Source: Labrys sp. KNU-23 (GTDB taxonomy: Bacteria > Pseudomonadota > Alphaproteobacteria > Rhizobiales > Labraceae). From it: DNA of 64,000 bases. How positions within the stretch are numbered: position 1 is the first letter of the stretch; each line of letters opens with the position of its first letter. Below the pieces are notes generated by a model. It worked only from the letters and a program-made list of their open reading frames with translations, made no database searches and was not told where the DNA came from. The stretch is from the NCBI RefSeq assembly GCF_008330945.1, contig NZ_CP043488.1, positions 806,001 to 870,000 on the forward strand. Reading direction: 5' to 3'. A program made the translations under genes and the position numbers. Positions 62,165-64,000 of this stretch are shown here, piece by piece.

Positions 62165-63058
62165 ATGTCCGACAGGGTCCCGAGCTTCTTCGTCTATGGC
62201 GAGCCCGATCGCCCTGTTGATGTCGGTTTCCTGCATGTGGAAACGGTGATGGAGCGCAGCCACCTGCATTCAGGCCGGGTTTCCGCCCATAAGCATGATC
62301 GCATGGCACAGATCACCTTCTGGACCAGGGGCCGCGGCGAATATTTCATCGAAGATCGGCGGCTGGACTTTATCGCGCCTGCCGTCAGTTTCATCCCCAG
62401 CGGCGTGGTGCATGGTTTCACCGTCGTGCCGGAGGAGACCGATGCCATCGTCGTCTCGATCGCCGACAGTGCCCTGCCGCCGATCGCCGCGCTGTCGAGC
62501 CTGCCGGTCGAGGAACCGATCATGGTGCGCGGGCAGGCCGGGAGCCGTTTCTGGCCTTCCCTGGCCGCAACCATGCAGCGGCTGCTTGAGGACTACCGGG
62601 TGGGGCAGATGACGCCCCTAGGGGCCTTGCTGGCGGTGGCGATGAACGACATCGCCTTGCTCGGCCAGACCGGCCGCAGCGGCGAGCGCGAGGGACGTGA
62701 CCTCGCTTCGGCCTTCAGGCGCCTGGTGGATCGGCATTTCCGGGATGCCTGGCCGGTCGAGCGCTATGTCGCCGCGCTCGGCACCACGCCGCACCTGCTC
62801 GCCAGGGCCTGCGCCGCTTCCCATGGCGTGTCGGTCAAGGCCTTCATCGACAGGCGGCGCCTGATCGAGGCCAAGCGCCTCCTGGTCTTCACCATCCGCT
62901 CGGTCGAGGATGTCGCCTATGAGATCGGCTTTCGCGATCCGGCCTATTTCTCACGCTTCTTCCGCAAGCATGTCGGCGCGCCTCCGGGTGAATGGCGCGC
63001 CGACCAGGGGCATCCTTCCCATCATGGAGAGGCTGAAGAACCATCGCCGACAGTTTGA
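62165..63058 (+). CDS. hpaA: AraC-family activator of 4-hydroxyphenylacetate hydroxylase genes (HpaA-type)
   Basis: This 297-residue protein has an N-terminal cupin domain with the effector-type pattern HSGRVSAHKHDRMAQITFWTRGRGEYFIED and a C-terminal AraC helix-turn-helix pair (VAALGTTPHLLARACAASHG; SVEDVAYEIGFRDPAYFSRFFRKHVG). It is divergent from hpaBC, as the activator HpaA is next to its targets in enterobacteria. The name is based on context plus domain order. Confidence 0.85.
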   Translation: MSDRVPSFFVYGEPDRPVDVGFLHVETVMERSHLHSGRVSAHKHDRMAQITFWTRGRGEYFIEDRRLDFIAPAVSFIPSGVVHGFTVVPEETDAIVVSIADSALPPIAALSSLPVEEPIMVRGQAGSRFWPSLAATMQRLLEDYRVGQMTPLGALLAVAMNDIALLGQTGRSGEREGRDLASAFRRLVDRHFRDAWPVERYVAALGTTPHLLARACAASHGVSVKAFIDRRRLIEAKRLLVFTIRSVEDVAYEIGFRDPAYFSRFFRKHVGAPPGEWRADQGHPSHHGEAEEPSPTV

Positions 63059-63118
63059 TCAACCGGCGATGTATGCGAGTAGTGCTCAATCCGCTGAGCC
63101 GCTATCGGGTGACGATGC

Positions 63119-63613
63119 ATGGATGAAGTGAAGGAAACGCTGCCGGTGATCGAGGAAGCAAGGTTGAAGGAAACGCGGCGTTCCCTGCCGATCGCGCTCC
63201 TGCGAGCGCGTGAGGCGGTCATGAGCCATTTTCGACCCATGCTCGCCAATCACGGCGTGACGGAGCAGCAATGGCGGGTGCTGCGCGTCTTGAACGAGGC
63301 GGGCATGCTCGATGCCTCCGAGGTCGCCGATCGCGCCTTCATCCTGGCGCCCAGCCTCACCCGCATGATCCGCTCGCTGGAGGAGCGCGGCTTCATCACC
63401 AAGCACAAGGACAAGGGCGACGGACGCCGCGTGCTGTTGAAACTTGCGCCTGCGGGCCAGGCCGTCATCCACGAAGTCCTGCCCGACAGCCGCAAGATCT
63501 ATGCCGTGCTGGAAGAGCGCTTCGGCCGCGAGCGCATCGATCAGCTGGTCGATCTTCTGGGAGAACTCGCGACGTTTCGCAATGAATCCGAAGCACCCGA
63601 GGATCATTCGTGA
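63119..63613 (+). CDS. hpaR: MarR-type homoprotocatechuate repressor
   Basis: This 164-residue protein is a MarR regulator of the HpaR subgroup: SLPIALLRAREAVMSHFRPMLANHGVTEQQWRVLRVLNEAG, the recognition helix region LAPSLTRMIRSLEERGFI and wing KHKDKGDGRRVLLKLAPAG. HpaR represses the meta-cleavage genes until homoprotocatechuate-type ligands bind. Those genes are about 20 kb away here, where a palindrome upstream of hpaF is a candidate site. It follows the AraC-type gene by 60 bases. Confidence 0.92.
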   Translation: MDEVKETLPVIEEARLKETRRSLPIALLRAREAVMSHFRPMLANHGVTEQQWRVLRVLNEAGMLDASEVADRAFILAPSLTRMIRSLEERGFITKHKDKGDGRRVLLKLAPAGQAVIHEVLPDSRKIYAVLEERFGRERIDQLVDLLGELATFRNESEAPEDHS

Positions 63614-63737
63614 GCCGACGCAGGAACTACCCGGCGGCAAAACGCTGCTCGCCCGGTTCGGCCGCGTGCCGAGCTTCCACGATGGCTATTTGGTGGAGAT
63701 CGCTGCCCCGGGCAAACCTTGACGGGTGCACCTTACG

Positions 63738-64000
63738 TCAACTCGCCACTTGGCGGGTCGAGCATTCATAGATCCTGGTGCCCGTCCGTGCGTCGATGCC
63801 TTCCAGGCTCACCTCATACCCCCAGAGGCTGCGGATATGGCGCAGCGTCGCGTCGCGGCTGTTGGGCTCCAGCACGATGCCGTCATTGACCTTGTGCTGC
63901 AGGCGCAGATGCCGGTCGCCCAGGAGGTCCACGTCCACGACCTGGATGTCCGAGCGGTTCGCGCCGATGTCGTAACTATGGGCGAGGGCGGCGCGGATAT
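63738..64000 (-). CDS. spoVR: SpoVR-family protein, C-terminal end (rest outside window)
   Basis: The frame is open to the window edge and supplies the last 87 residues of a SpoVR-family protein. ALAHSYDIGANRSDIQVVDV, LLGDRHLRLQHKVNDGI, and the end LRHIRSLWGYEVSLEGID are the conserved tail of this family. SpoVR is usually cotranscribed with yeaH/prkA-type genes in a stress-response set, which would lie beyond the window. The stop is at 63738. Confidence 0.88.
   Translation of the reverse strand, partial: IRAALAHSYDIGANRSDIQVVDVDLLGDRHLRLQHKVNDGIVLEPNSRDATLRHIRSLWGYEVSLEGIDARTGTRIYECSTRQVAS

Overview
The window is GC-rich, gene-dense DNA from an alphaproteobacterium, most likely of the order Hyphomicrobiales (Rhizobiales). 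This is judged from the Tad-type secretin next to a type III export protein, the DUF930 protein, the REP-like palindromes and the overall gene style; the genus cannot be fixed from the sequence. About 53 protein genes are supported. No rRNA, tRNA or CRISPR array was seen.

Region by region. (1) 1-6801 looks like the edge of a secretion locus: the 3' part of a Tad/CpaC-type secretin, a CpaD-like lipoprotein, a TadD-like TPR lipoprotein, an SctU/FlhB-family export protein that lacks the NPTH autocleavage motif, and a 1042-residue LysM protein without a signal peptide. (2) 7110-17073 is a putative synthase-dependent exopolysaccharide system wired to a phosphorelay: hybrid kinase, two receiver proteins, a secreted glycosidase-like protein, a TPR/beta-barrel outer-membrane protein, a HEAT-repeat membrane protein, a GT2 glycosyltransferase, and an Hpt protein whose gene appears to start at ATT. 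(3) 17217-20953 holds an AGXT2L-like PLP enzyme, a divergent DeoR regulator and an AraC regulator. (4) 21210-26602 is a lower-GC islet with an RND efflux pair and the scar of an IS3-family transposase. (5) 26852-32136 holds two APH-fold kinases, an amidase, an M20 amidohydrolase and a DUF559 protein. (6) 32366-37724 is a dipeptide-type ABC importer operon. (7) 38952-43711 is the meta-cleavage part of the homoprotocatechuate pathway (hpaFEDGH). (8) 43769-53681 is a divergent, IclR-controlled amine or amino-alcohol catabolic cluster that contains a kinase/phospho-lyase gene pair. (9) 53740-59726 is a mixed stretch: SRPBCC, LuxR, an orphan metallopeptidase, an atypical L,D-transpeptidase, DUF930 and a HEPN-like protein. 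(10) 59964-63613 carries hpaC, hpaB, an HpaA-type AraC activator and hpaR. The window ends inside a spoVR-family gene.

How the parts fit. HpaBC would hydroxylate 4-hydroxyphenylacetate to homoprotocatechuate, and HpaD, E, F, G and H would carry it through ring cleavage towards the aldolase step. The aldolase HpaI is not in the window, and the two hpa blocks are about 16 kb apart. In the IclR cluster, the APC permease, APH-fold kinase, AGXT2L-like phospho-lyase, omega-transaminase and PuuC-like aldehyde dehydrogenase form a plausible route from an imported amino alcohol or diamine through a phospho-intermediate or amine to an aldehyde and then an acid. The exopolysaccharide cluster has all the expected parts of a synthase/exporter plus its own signalling chain (kinase, Hpt, receivers), and it is the best candidate here for an undescribed system.
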